Shown here: positions 35,621 through 45,362 of the stretch, in pieces
Layout of the letters: the number at the start of each line of letters is the position of its first letter
Position numbering within the stretch: position 1 is the stretch's first letter
Source: Burkholderia sp. Ac-20365
GTDB taxonomy: Bacteria > Pseudomonadota > Gammaproteobacteria > Burkholderiales > Burkholderiaceae
Direction of reading: 5' to 3'
Assembly (NCBI RefSeq): GCF_017104715.1
Contig: NZ_JAAGPI010000028.1
Coordinates: 1-64,000 of the forward strand
DNA: 64,000 nucleotides
Made by a program: the position numbers and the translations under genes
The notes under the pieces: generated by a model
The model's input: only the letters and a program-made list of their open reading frames with translations
Database searches by the model: none
Told to the model about the DNA's origin: nothing

Positions 35621-38600
35621 TTACTCTCCTGCACGACGAACGTCTTTGACCACAGTAGCACCCTTCGATGCCACGCCCAGCAACAGCAAGCTCTGGGTGG
35701 TTCCGTATGGCATCGGGGAATTGATACCTGGAATCAGCGTGTTGTTGTTTATGCGTGGTACCGTCACGTCGAACATAGTACCGGGACGATTCAAGCCGTC
35801 TGCATTACCCATTTTTAGAGGCACTGGCGCTCTCAATGCCAGGATCGTTGCGGCAAGATTCAAACCGTCGTAAGCGACATCTCCCCAGCCCGCAGGCATT
35901 GCCAGATTGAACTCGGCGCGCAGCGGATTTATACCTGGAGAATTGATCCCATTATAGCGGTTGTACAGGCTATCAAGTCCTTCAGCCACATCACTCAAAC
36001 CGAATGCGAGCATGCCACCGCCAGCAGCACATCCTACGCCAGTTGTACATAATCCCAGCCCTGTTTTAGCGGTTGCCAATCCCGTTACCACCTTGATTGA
36101 ACTCTTCACTACGCCCCAAGGATCATTCGAAATCGCATCGCCAATCTTCTGCAACGGGGTATAGACGAATTGTCCGGTCTCTTTTTGACGATTAACCCAA
36201 TCCAACTCTGGGCCAAGTTGTGACGCCTCAACCTCCCCTACGTAGTTCGCAGCATATTGTTCGCTGCCGACTGGGTATTCGGCCCAACACTTCACCGAAT
36301 AACACGCGGCTTTAGTGAGCTTGTCTTCTTCTGCTTTGTCACCGTCGGCCTTTTTGGCAATTGACGCCTTCTCGTCGTCGTGCAACTGCCGGTTATACAT
36401 GTCTGCATTCGAAGCCGCGAACGCGCCCGCACTTCCACCGACTGCCGCACCAGCCGCCGTCGCAATCAGATTCGCCAGCCCGTTCCCGAGTCCATGTCCG
36501 ATCGTCCCCGGCGCCCCCATTGAATCGGCGAGATCATTCAACTGCCCCGAGAGCGCGGAAGAAACACCAGCACCTGCGCCACCGCCAATCGCACCCGTCA
36601 GGCTTCCGGCACCCAGCCCGCCGAGCAAGGCGCCGCCGGCCACATGTAGCAGTATTCGGTCGGTCCCACCTTCGCTCCAGTCTTTCGCTTCCTGCCCGTA
36701 CTGTGCAGCTACATCCGTCTCGCCTAGCAACGTGGCGGCCTTTTCACCACTCTTCGCCTGATGCTCCTTGTAATCGCCATACGTGCCGATCGCCTGCGCC
36801 ACTTGCGCGCCTGCAGCGTTCGCAGCATTCATGACGTCCTGCTGCTGCGATACGAGATCGTTCACATCAGGCAACTTCGATACCGTGCCGTTGAGATCCG
36901 TTGTATCGCGGTTCAAAGAAGCGACATCCTGCTTCTGGTTCGCTGCATCGGTGATGACCACGTTGCCGGCCGCAACGCCACTTCGGGTCGTCGCATGCTC
37001 GCTGCCACTGTCCGACTGTGAAATCATCGGTGTGATACCGAGGCCGCCTCCGCCGAATGTCATACCGCTACTCGAGGCGCTGTATTCGGAGTGATTCTGT
37101 ATGTCCGACCAGCTCAGCGTTCCCGTCGTCAACGTGTTCTGCGACGCGTCCGCACCGCTCGCGATGTACGCGCCCTTCAGGTCGGTATTGCCTTTGACAT
37201 TGATATCGAAACCGCCCGCCCCGGCCTGAATGCCCGCCTGTTCATTCACGGCCGCATAGCTCCCGCTTGCGCTGCCGTGCTGGGTACTGTAACTCCCGCT
37301 GGCACCGCCGCCCTGGCTGATGCTGAACCCTCCGCCCGAACTCGACTGATGCGCGGAACTGGTCGTCGAGTCCTGGACGCTGGCGATATTCAGGTTACCG
37401 CCGATGTCGGCGCTCACCTGTTTGCCGCTCACATTTGCGCCGATGATATTTGTGTCGCCACCCGACACAATCGTCACGGTGTTCGCGCCCTGTACGTGCG
37501 TATTGGTCTGCGTCGCCGCGTCGCTGTTCGCGTCGCCATGTGCCTTCGACATCGATGCGGACACGCCCCAACCATTCGTGCCATACGACACACCAACACT
37601 GGCGCTGCTCGATTCATTCGTGCTGCGCGTCGTGTCTGTATTGGTGGTGTTGAGCAGGTTGACCTGATTCTTCGCAGCCAGCAGTACATCATTCGCGTTG
37701 ACATTCGAGCCGGCAATCGTGATGTTGCCGCTTCCGGGCGTGCCATCACCCGTAGCAGCAAATGCCGCTGTCCCGCCCGCCATCACGCTCGATCCTGTGC
37801 GGGTCGTCTGGTCTTCGGCGGACGTGCTCTTGCTCTGGCTCGATCCGAAGCTCAACTGCACGCTGATATCGGGCTTCTGTCCGGGACTCAGTGCCTGGCC
37901 CGCGACGGCATTGCCGATCGCACCCGCTGCAGCGATCGAATGAAGCGCCTTGGCGCGTCCGTTTTCACTGTGCGACGCGGCCTGGCTCTCGCTGATGGCC
38001 GTGTTGATCGCATTGCCGATGCTTCCCGCAAGTCCAAGCGTGAAGCCGGTGGTTTTCACCTCATGCGTTTCGTCGTGATGCGTCGTACCCGTGGCCGCAT
38101 CGATGATCACGTTTGCGCCCGTGCCAACGATGTTCTGCCCAGCGATCAAATCGCTGCCCGTTATATGCAGATCGTTGCCGGCCGACAGATGCAGACTGCC
38201 ACCCGTACTGCCGATAAGGCTCGCGTTGTTCGTCACGGCGCTATCGTGCGTCGTGTCCTTATGATCGTTCGAACCATATGAAATACCCGCGCCGCCCGAA
38301 CTACCCAGTCCCGTTTTCTGATCCTCATGAAAGTGACTGCTCTCGCTCGTATCCTGCGACGTCGTGATGCTGAGATCATGCCCCGCCGACAGCGTCACGT
38401 CATGCGTCGCAGCGACTGTGGACCCCGCGATCGTCATATCATGGCCAGCCGCACCCGTCACCGTATCGCCCGACACCGTCGAACCGTTCGCCACCACCTG
38501 ATGCGAACTGGTCGAATCGGTCTCCTTCTCGCTGGACAGAAAGCCCGAGTGATTGTTTTGCGACCAGCTTTGCGAATCGTGCGTCTCGCTGACGCTGCCA

Positions 38601-41600
38601 ATCGTGACATCTCCCGTCGATATCAGTTTGACACCGCCGCCGTCCGCATCCGTTGCGACGGATGAACCGAGAATCGACAGATTGCCGCTGCTTCCCTGAC
38701 CCGCCGCAAGCGTGATGTTGCCGCCCGCGCCGACGCTTGAACCCTGTACCGCTTCGTCGTAGCTGGAACTCGTATGGTGCGACAGCTCGCCGCCCATCGA
38801 TTGTTCGCTGTGGGTGTGCGTGTCTTTCGCGGCCGTGACCGTCAGGTTGCCGCCTGCCACCATCGCCGCGTCACCGCCTGCCTTCAACGTCGCATCGGTG
38901 AGCGTCGTGTCCCGCCCTGATACCGTCGTGAGATTGCCACCCGCGACAATCGCGCTGCCAAGGTTTTGCGTGACCTCGTCGTGTCCGCCATTGAGCCCGT
39001 CGTTTGTCCTGACGTCCTGCGTGCTGGTCAGCGTAGTCGTACCAACGTTCAGATCACGGCCTGCAGCAATGGCCGCATCGTTGCCTGCCACAATCGTCGC
39101 ACCCCTCAGATTCACATCGCGGCCCGCGATAATCGTCGCGCTGCCTGTCGCCGAGATCGTACCGACCGCATCGATGCCCGTTCCCGTCACGCTGCCTGAG
39201 AACGTATTCGAACCGAACGCCTTCGAAACGCCGTAAGTCTGCGTCTCATTGATAACGTCGCGTCCGGCCTGCACAACGACATCGGCTCCGCCAATCCGCC
39301 CGCTCGTGTTGCGCACATCCTGCACCGCCGATACCGTCGTCGTTCCGGCACTACCAATCACTCCGCTATTCGTGATGTTATTGCCGATGATCGTTGTCGC
39401 CACATCGCTGACGATATGGCCACTGTTGTTCACATCGCCGCTTGCATTCAGGCTCACGCTGTTGCCGGCAACGAGCGCGCCGCTCGCTGACAGATCAACC
39501 GTATCCGACTGCGCGAGATACACCTGCGGCACGAGCACGCTCTGATGCGAACCGTCTGGCAACGTCACGTCCTGCGAGACGAGCCACACCATATCGGTCG
39601 TGAGTTGCGACATCTGTTCGGGCGTCAGCGCAACCCCCGCTGTCAGCCCGAACTCCTTCGCATACTTCACGCCGTTGTTCATCAACGCCGTGTATTCGTC
39701 GAGATTGTCCGTATAACCGGTGAGGAACGTGCGGCCGGTCAGTTGCGTGATCTGGTTGCGCACGAGCGTCTCTTCGTACATACCGTCGCCAACCCGCTTC
39801 TCAAGCTTCGAAGGATCGAGGCCGAGCTGGTTGAGCATGTAATCGCTCGATACGAAATTCGTGTACTGCGTGAAACGCGGGTCGGTCGCGACGAGATAGG
39901 TCGTGCCGGGCGCCGTGTTGTACTTGTACAGACCGTTCGATGGCAGTTTCAGGTTGGGAATGCCGCCTGCCAGACCGCCCATCGTTTGCGGACGGCCAGG
40001 TCCACCCGTCAAACCACCGGCTTGCGCGCCACTGAGCGCCTGCGGATTGGCAGACTGTCCGCTAATCGAACCAGTCTGGGTTCCGTCCGCGCTGCCGCCT
40101 GTCACACCCGAGCCGATCACCGTCTGCCCCTGGCGGCTCACCGACCCGATCGTGATGTTCTGCGCAGTCGTCTGCACGCCCTGATTCGATGTAGCGATCG
40201 CGGGCAACGAAGCAACCGTCGTGGTGGATTGCGTGATGCCGTCGTCGACCGTCTTCGTGTCGTTGCTGCCGCCCGTTTTCTGATGCCAGTAGAACGTCGA
40301 CTGCTCGTCCTGCGTGATGGTCTGCTGAAGAACGATGCCCGTGTCGTTCACGGTGCCGCCACTGGCATGACGCACAAGGCTACCGCCCGCGCTCATTGTC
40401 GACGACTGGTTGTTGATCGCGCCGCCGTCCGCATTGATGCGGATCGCGCCCTGCGCCTGGATCGTCGCGGCATTGCCCGCACTCAGCAACTGATCCGTCG
40501 TCGTGGTCGTGTGGACGGTGCGAGACGTCTCGCTGTAGTCGTGCGAGTCGGGACCGAGGTCGAAACGCGTTTTTACCTGATCCGGACGGATGTTTTTGTT
40601 CGGGTCGAAATCCGGCCAGAAGGTGATCGTGTACGAGTCGCCGTTGTCGGCGATGCTGTTGTACCACTGGGTCGGGTTCGTCGCGATGTTGCGGGTTTGC
40701 GGAACCGGTTGTTGATGACAGAAATCGTGGCTGTTGCAAACTTCTGTCGTAACCGACCAGTCGAGATAGTTTTCGGTGAGCGGCTGCGTCAGCGAGAACG
40801 TCTGCGCACTGCTATTCAGGTTGGTTACCTGCGACTTCGGCACCGTCACGCTGATCGGTGTCGCCAGTTTTCCAACGATTTCCGCTTTCAGCGGCGCCTC
40901 ATCGCCCGACCAGTTCCATTGCGAAAACGTAATGCTTTGATGGGTGCCCAGCGAATCGCCAATCGGGATGCCCGCTGTCCAGATAGTCAACGTCTGGTCG
41001 CCCGTGTCCTGCGGCGTACCCGCCACAGTCACAACACCCGTACGCACGTTATTCACCGTATGCGCAGCGATATCGATACTGCCATCCGCTTCGATAGTCG
41101 CCGCGCTATTCGTCAGCACGTTCGTCTGGTTGGAGAGCATGCCCGAGCCGTCGCGTGCGCCGTTGCGCGCGATCTCCAGATTGCCTGCGCTGTAGATCAG
41201 CGCGCCGTCTGCGTTCGTCACGGAATTTGCCGCATAGAGGTGAACGCTGTTGACGCCCGCGATGACCGCCGCCGCGCCCGTGTTCTGAACATCCGTTGCA
41301 TTGACGGTCACGTCGTTGCCAATGACGGCGCCCGTGTTCGCCAGCGTGGCGCTCGTCGTCGTGACCGAGTTACCTTCGATGCGCCCCGCGCTGGAAATCG
41401 TCCCCGCAGCCTTGACCGTCGTAGTCGACGAATTGATATCGGCGCCTGCGGCGTTGACGACGTTCGCGCCGCTCACCGTCAACGCGCCGTTTGCGGCAAG
41501 CGTGCCTGTATTGGTCAGCGTGCCTGTCGCGCTGACGGTCATATTGCCGTCGGCGTGCAGGTTGTTCGCAGCCGTGTTCACATAATCGCCCGCGGCGTTG

Positions 41601-44600
41601 AGCGTCAGGTCCCGGCCGGCAACGATATTGCCGTTGCCACTGATTGCGCCACCCGCCACGATGTCGCGGTTAGCGCGGATAGCGCCGCCAGCATTAACAA
41701 GCGTAGCGACCGCAAGCGACGCATCGACGCCTGCGAGAATCGCGCCGCCATTGTTGGTGACGGCTGCGCCCACCTGGTTGAGCGTGAGCGCCGTGCCGCC
41801 ATAGAGCGTGCCGCCCGCGTTGTTGATGCTTTGCGTGACGTTGAGGTTCGCCGCGCCGCTCGCGACGACGTTCGCGCCGGCATCGTTCGATAGCGTCTGC
41901 GCGTTCAGCGTGAGATCGCCGTTGCCGCCGAGCGTGCCTCCCGTATTCGTCACGCCTGTCGACGACGTCACCGTCATCGCGCCATCGCCTGCATTCGTGA
42001 GCTTGCCGGCCGTGTTGTCGACGCTCGCCGCGCTGACGCTCACCGTGCCATGCGCGCCATTGGCAGATAGCGTCCCGTGTGCGTTCGATATCTGTCCGCC
42101 CGCGTCGATCGTCAGGTTGCCAGCCGTTTGGGCCGAGCCGCCTGTATTGTCGACAGCGCCGGATGTCTCGAGCGTCAATCCGTCATTGCCGTAAAGCGCG
42201 CCGCCGCGATTCGTCATGCCCGTCGAGACATTGAAGCGTGCCGCCTTCTGTGCGGACAGCGTACCCGCGCTGTTGTCCAGGCTTGCGGCCGTCATCGTCA
42301 ACGCGCCGTTCGTCACCATCCTGCCCGACGTGTTGGCCACAGCACCCGCTGCATCAACAGTCAGCGCGCCCACGCCCGCGTGCTGGATCGTGCCGCTATC
42401 GTTGACGATGCGATTGGCGAACACGCTCAGATTGCCCGCGTTCGACGCGATCGTGCCGCTCGTATTGTCGAGCGCGCCGCCTGCGTGAATGGTCTGGTCG
42501 CTCGTGCCGTATTGCGTGAGCTTGCCGCCGCGATTGGTCAGATCGCCTGAAGCGGAGACACTCAACGCATCGCCGTCGATGCTGCCGTTCGTGTTGTCGA
42601 TCGACGCAGCCGCGACGCTCGTCGTCGAACCCGAAAGCGTGCCGCCCGTGTTGCTGAGTGCACCTGTCGCCGTAGTATCGAGTGCGCCACCTGCCGTGAC
42701 GTTGCCTGCATGATTGTCGACCGACTGTGCGCGCACTGTCGTGTCACCGGCCGCGCTCAGTTGCCCCTGATTCGCAACCGTGCCTGCTGTGACCGTCAAC
42801 GCGCCATTCGTCCCGATCACACCGCCTGTGTCTCCCGATGCAGTTGTTCCCGTCGCGTTGACGAGTGCACCTGTTGTGGTCAGCGTCATCCCGTCGCTGT
42901 TGAGCGAAACGATGCGGCCAGCACTGTTGTCCAGGGACGCCGCGGTGATCGCCGCGGCACCCGCTGACTGTATCGTGCCCTTCACGTTGGATATTGCGCC
43001 GCGCGATTGGACCTCGAGCGCACCGTTCGCGATGATCGTCCCACTGTCGCTGACGATGCCGTTCGCGGCGACCGTCAGGCTGTTCGCATTCGATGCAACT
43101 GCCCCGCCCGTGTTGTCGAACGTGCCGCCCGCGTTGATCGACTGGCCCGTGGTGCCGTATTGCGTGAGCTTGCCGCCACGATTGGTCAGGTTACCGGCGG
43201 CCGATACGCTCAACGCATCGCCGTCGATGCTGCCGTTCGTGTTGTCGATCGATGCAGCAGAGACACCTGTCGTCGTGCTGGAAAGCGTGCCGCCCGTGTT
43301 ATCCAGCGCACCCGTCGCGGCCGCATCGAGCGCGCCGCCAGCGGTGATGTTGCCAGCATGGTTATCGATCGATTGCGCGTGAACGTTTGCGTCGCTCGCC
43401 GCGTTAAGTTGGCCCTGATTCGACAGCGCGCCCGCCGATATCAGCAACGCGCCGTTCGTGCCGATCACGCCGCCAGCGGATCCTGACGCGGTCGTTCCGG
43501 TCGCGTTGACGAGCGCACCCGTGGTGGTCAGCGACAGGCCATCGCTGTTCAGCGACACGACCCGGCCAGCGGTGTTATCGATCGATCCCGCATTGACCGA
43601 TGCACGCGCGGCCGACTGAATGACGCCAGTACGATTGTCGAGTGCGTGCAATGCGCTCACATCGAGCGTCGACTGCGAGACGATCTGCCCGCCGACATCG
43701 GAGACATTCGACGCCGTAAGTTGCATCGCACCGCCGCTCGACAGTTTGCCCTGCGCAACGGATAACGTGCCGGCAGCATTCGCATTCAATGCGCCGCCTG
43801 CCACCGTCGACGTGCCTGACAGGTCGATATCTGAACCGCTTGCATTGAGCGCGAGATTGCCGCTGCCAGCAAGCGTGCCATCGCCGTTCACGCCCGCGCC
43901 AAGCGTGCCGCTCGACTTGATGCTCGCCGCACTGAGTGACGCGCTCTGCTGCGCGGCAAGTGTGCCGCTGTTCGTGAGCGCGCCTGTCGTGCTGGCATCG
44001 ATGTTCTGTTGCGCGTACGTCGTCCCGCTATTGTCGATGCCATCCCGCGCACTTGCGCTAAGGTTGCCGCTTGCGTTCGTCTGCCCCGCAAGCACCAGCT
44101 TGCCTTGCGTCGTCAGTATCAGGTCGCCCGCCTGAGCGGCAAGCACACCCTTGTTCGACACACCGACACCGTTCTCCGTGCCGACCAGCACGATGCGGTT
44201 CGCGTACATGCCGCCGAGACTGCTCACATCGATCGATACGCCGGGCGCCGGGCCGTCCCCCGCGATGGGCGTAGCGTTGAGCGTATCGTGATTGACGCTG
44301 TTCGCGCCCGTCACGACATTCAGGTTCCTGGCGTAGATCGCGGCGTTCGCCTGCACGGCGCGCGAAATCAGATCCACCTGGTCGACGTTCGACGCGTTCA
44401 GGCCCGCGCCCTGAATGCTGATGTTGCCGCCCGTGACGTTAAAGCCCGTCAGCGATCCATCGGGACCGTAGTTCGGCGTGCCTGTCGTCAGAATCGCGCG
44501 CGACGTATTGATGAACCCGCCGCCATTGACCGATATCCCCGAGCCATTGGCGATGACGACTTCAGCCCGGTTGCCCGCGACCTCGACATAACCGTTGATC

Positions 44601-45088
44601 TGGCTCGCCGCGCGGCTGTTGACCTGATTGACGATGATCTTCGCGGACTGGTTCGCGCCGAAGTTCGGATTGCCGTTGATGTACCCGGCCTGCTGCGTGT
44701 TGACGATGGTCGGCGAGTTGTTCAGGACCACGCCGGCCTTCGGCACGTCGAACTGCGTGTAGCCGTTGATCGACACGCCTGCCGCCGACGGACGCGTGAC
44801 GTTGACCTGCTGGATGCCATTCGCGGTCTGGATAACCGTCGGGCAATGCGCGCCTGCGTTCGGATCGGCGACGACCTGTGCGAAGCCGACCGGCATGCCG
44901 GCAGCGAATACGCCGATGCCCGACGCCAATACGCGCAACGCAAGCCACGATGCACCACGCATGGCCACCGTCGCGACAACCCCCGATTCACCTTGTTCTT
45001 TCTTGCCAGCCGCAGCGGCCGTTTCCTCGACTGCGACCAGCATGCCCCGGATCCGGCTGAATACCAGCCGGAAAGCTCTCTTGTTCAT
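35621..45088 (-). CDS. bcpA: giant filamentous-haemagglutinin-type exoprotein, CdiA/BcpA-like toxin
   Basis: A ~3155-residue TpsA protein. Order: extended signal peptide region starting MNKRAFRLVF, signal peptide ending GFAQ, TPS/haemagglutination domain (NGIQQVNVTRPSAAGVSING), very long arrays of GALxxxAxxLxNxxG filament repeats, a central conserved domain (YLVATDPRFTQYTNFVSSDYML, about 39780-39910), haemagglutinin repeats (DVTLSAGHDLSI), then a pre-toxin region and the tip. NADMYNRQLHDDE (36392-36409 for NADMYN) resembles the NxxLYN boundary of Burkholderia BcpA, which leaves a ~262-residue variable tip. The tip holds Gly/Ala hydrophobic segments (TGLATAKTGLGLC, LNLAATILAL). Start at 45088 because the ESPR begins there; an ATG 20 codons earlier does not fit the family. 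Exported by BcpB and neutralised by BcpI. Confidence 0.93.
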   Translation of the reverse strand: MNKRAFRLVFSRIRGMLVAVEETAAAAGKKEQGESGVVATVAMRGASWLALRVLASGIGVFAAGMPVGFAQVVADPNAGAHCPTVIQTANGIQQVNVTRPSAAGVSINGYTQFDVPKAGVVLNNSPTIVNTQQAGYINGNPNFGANQSAKIIVNQVNSRAASQINGYVEVAGNRAEVVIANGSGISVNGGGFINTSRAILTTGTPNYGPDGSLTGFNVTGGNISIQGAGLNASNVDQVDLISRAVQANAAIYARNLNVVTGANSVNHDTLNATPIAGDGPAPGVSIDVSSLGGMYANRIVLVGTENGVGVSNKGVLAAQAGDLILTTQGKLVLAGQTNASGNLSASARDGIDNSGTTYAQQNIDASTTGALTNSGTLAAQQSASLSAASIKSSGTLGAGVNGDGTLAGSGNLALNASGSDIDLSGTSTVAGGALNANAAGTLSVAQGKLSSGGAMQLTASNVSDVGGQIVSQSTLDVSALHALDNRTGVIQSAARASVNAGSIDNTAGRVVSLNSDGLSLTTTGALVNATGTTASGSAGGVIGTNGALLISAGALSNQGQLNAASDANVHAQSIDNHAGNITAGGALDAAATGALDNTGGTLSSTTTGVSAASIDNTNGSIDGDALSVSAAGNLTNRGGKLTQYGTTGQSINAGGTFDNTGGAVASNANSLTVAANGIVSDSGTIIANGALEVQSRGAISNVKGTIQSAGAAAITAASLDNSAGRIVSLNSDGMTLTTTGALVNATGTTASGDTGGVIGTNGALTVTAGTVANQGQLSAAGDTTVRAQSVDNHAGNVTAGGALDTTATGALSNTGGTLSGSTTSVAAASIDNTNGSIDGDALSVSASGDLTNRGGKLTQYGTSDQTIHAGGALDNTSGTIASNAGNLSVFANRIVNDSGTIQHAGVGALTVDAAGAVANTSGRMVTNGALTMTAASLDNSAGTLSAQKAARFNVSTGMTNRGGALYGNDGLTLETSGAVDNTGGSAQTAGNLTIDAGGQISNAHGTLSANGAHGTVSVSAASVDNTAGKLTNAGDGAMTVTSSTGVTNTGGTLGGNGDLTLNAQTLSNDAGANVVASGAANLNVTQSINNAGGTLYGGTALTLNQVGAAVTNNGGAILAGVDASLAVATLVNAGGAIRANRDIVAGGAISGNGNIVAGRDLTLNAAGDYVNTAANNLHADGNMTVSATGTLTNTGTLAANGALTVSGANVVNAAGADINSSTTTVKAAGTISSAGRIEGNSVTTTSATLANTGAVIGNDVTVNATDVQNTGAAAVIAGVNSVHLYAANSVTNADGALIYSAGNLEIARNGARDGSGMLSNQTNVLTNSAATIEADGSIDIAAHTVNNVRTGVVTVAGTPQDTGDQTLTIWTAGIPIGDSLGTHQSITFSQWNWSGDEAPLKAEIVGKLATPISVTVPKSQVTNLNSSAQTFSLTQPLTENYLDWSVTTEVCNSHDFCHQQPVPQTRNIATNPTQWYNSIADNGDSYTITFWPDFDPNKNIRPDQVKTRFDLGPDSHDYSETSRTVHTTTTTDQLLSAGNAATIQAQGAIRINADGGAINNQSSTMSAGGSLVRHASGGTVNDTGIVLQQTITQDEQSTFYWHQKTGGSNDTKTVDDGITQSTTTVASLPAIATSNQGVQTTAQNITIGSVSRQGQTVIGSGVTGGSADGTQTGSISGQSANPQALSGAQAGGLTGGPGRPQTMGGLAGGIPNLKLPSNGLYKYNTAPGTTYLVATDPRFTQYTNFVSSDYMLNQLGLDPSKLEKRVGDGMYEETLVRNQITQLTGRTFLTGYTDNLDEYTALMNNGVKYAKEFGLTAGVALTPEQMSQLTTDMVWLVSQDVTLPDGSHQSVLVPQVYLAQSDTVDLSASGALVAGNSVSLNASGDVNNSGHIVSDVATTIIGNNITNSGVIGSAGTTTVSAVQDVRNTSGRIGGADVVVQAGRDVINETQTYGVSKAFGSNTFSGSVTGTGIDAVGTISATGSATIIAGRDVNLRGATIVAGNDAAIAAGRDLNVGTTTLTSTQDVRTNDGLNGGHDEVTQNLGSAIVAGGNLTTVSGRDTTLTDATLKAGGDAAMVAGGNLTVTAAKDTHTHSEQSMGGELSHHTSSSYDEAVQGSSVGAGGNITLAAGQGSSGNLSILGSSVATDADGGGVKLISTGDVTIGSVSETHDSQSWSQNNHSGFLSSEKETDSTSSHQVVANGSTVSGDTVTGAAGHDMTIAGSTVAATHDVTLSAGHDLSITTSQDTSESSHFHEDQKTGLGSSGGAGISYGSNDHKDTTHDSAVTNNASLIGSTGGSLHLSAGNDLHITGSDLIAGQNIVGTGANVIIDAATGTTHHDETHEVKTTGFTLGLAGSIGNAINTAISESQAASHSENGRAKALHSIAAAGAIGNAVAGQALSPGQKPDISVQLSFGSSQSKSTSAEDQTTRTGSSVMAGGTAAFAATGDGTPGSGNITIAGSNVNANDVLLAAKNQVNLLNTTNTDTTRSTNESSSASVGVSYGTNGWGVSASMSKAHGDANSDAATQTNTHVQGANTVTIVSGGDTNIIGANVSGKQVSADIGGNLNIASVQDSTTSSAHQSSSGGGFSISQGGGASGSYSTQHGSASGSYAAVNEQAGIQAGAGGFDINVKGNTDLKGAYIASGADASQNTLTTGTLSWSDIQNHSEYSASSSGMTFGGGGLGITPMISQSDSGSEHATTRSGVAAGNVVITDAANQKQDVASLNRDTTDLNGTVSKLPDVNDLVSQQQDVMNAANAAGAQVAQAIGTYGDYKEHQAKSGEKAATLLGETDVAAQYGQEAKDWSEGGTDRILLHVAGGALLGGLGAGSLTGAIGGGAGAGVSSALSGQLNDLADSMGAPGTIGHGLGNGLANLIATAAGAAVGGSAGAFAASNADMYNRQLHDDEKASIAKKADGDKAEEDKLTKAACYSVKCWAEYPVGSEQYAANYVGEVEASQLGPELDWVNRQKETGQFVYTPLQKIGDAISNDPWGVVKSSIKVVTGLATAKTGLGLCTTGVGCAAGGGMLAFGLSDVAEGLDSLYNRYNGINSPGINPLRAEFNLAMPAGWGDVAYDGLNLAATILALRAPVPLKMGNADGLNRPGTMFDVTVPRINNNTLIPGINSPMPYGTTQSLLLLGVASKGATVVKDVRRAGE
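42385..43618 (-). repeat. internal duplication of ~200 codons in the exoprotein gene
   Basis: Two consecutive units, about 42975-43618 and 42385-42974, share long runs such as LTTTGALVNATGTTASG, IDNTNGSIDGDALSVSA and LTNRGGKLTQYGT in the same order. This is far closer than the general filament repeat, so it reflects a recent tandem duplication that lengthens the stalk. Confidence 0.8.
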
Positions 45089-45341
45089 TTTTATGTGTGC
45101 GGTAGTTCTAGTAAGCGCGCGCAATTTACCAGAAACATTTAGTAACAAATGTCAAACCACACAAGGTTGATGTGTCGATGCAACATCTAATGCAAACAGC
45201 ATGATGGCGCTTGCGATGGCGGCACTCATCGCCCGATCAAGCGGTGATCGCCTCCAGTTCGAACGAAAAGACTCTAGTGCATTTGGATAGCAGAAATAGT
45301 TGGTTGGATGGCCCCATAGCGTTCACTAGACTGCAACTCAT

Positions 45342-45355
45342 CTTGTCATAACAAG
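45342..45355. promoter_or_regulatory. HutC-type operator ahead of the sulfur-cluster regulator
   Basis: CTTGTCATAACAAG is a perfect 5-4-5 inverted repeat eight bases before the regulator start codon, flanked by an outer CAACT/AGTTG pair (45334-45338, 45354-45358). HutC/UTRA GntR proteins bind palindromes of this size and shape, so autoregulation is likely. It lies in the 274-base gap shared with the divergent bcpA gene. Confidence 0.55.
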
Positions 45356-45362
45356 TTGAGCC

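Noticed and set aside
35951..35978. DSLYNRYNG as the toxin-tip boundary of the exoprotein
   Set aside because: It resembles the LYN part of the Burkholderia boundary, but NADMYNRQLHDDE further upstream gives a tip of the expected size; both remain testable.
39545..41893. 782-codon open frame on the plus strand, antisense to the exoprotein gene
   Set aside because: Arg-rich composition without domain motifs; it is the GC-skewed mirror of the repeat-rich bcpA gene, which carries all the recognisable signals.
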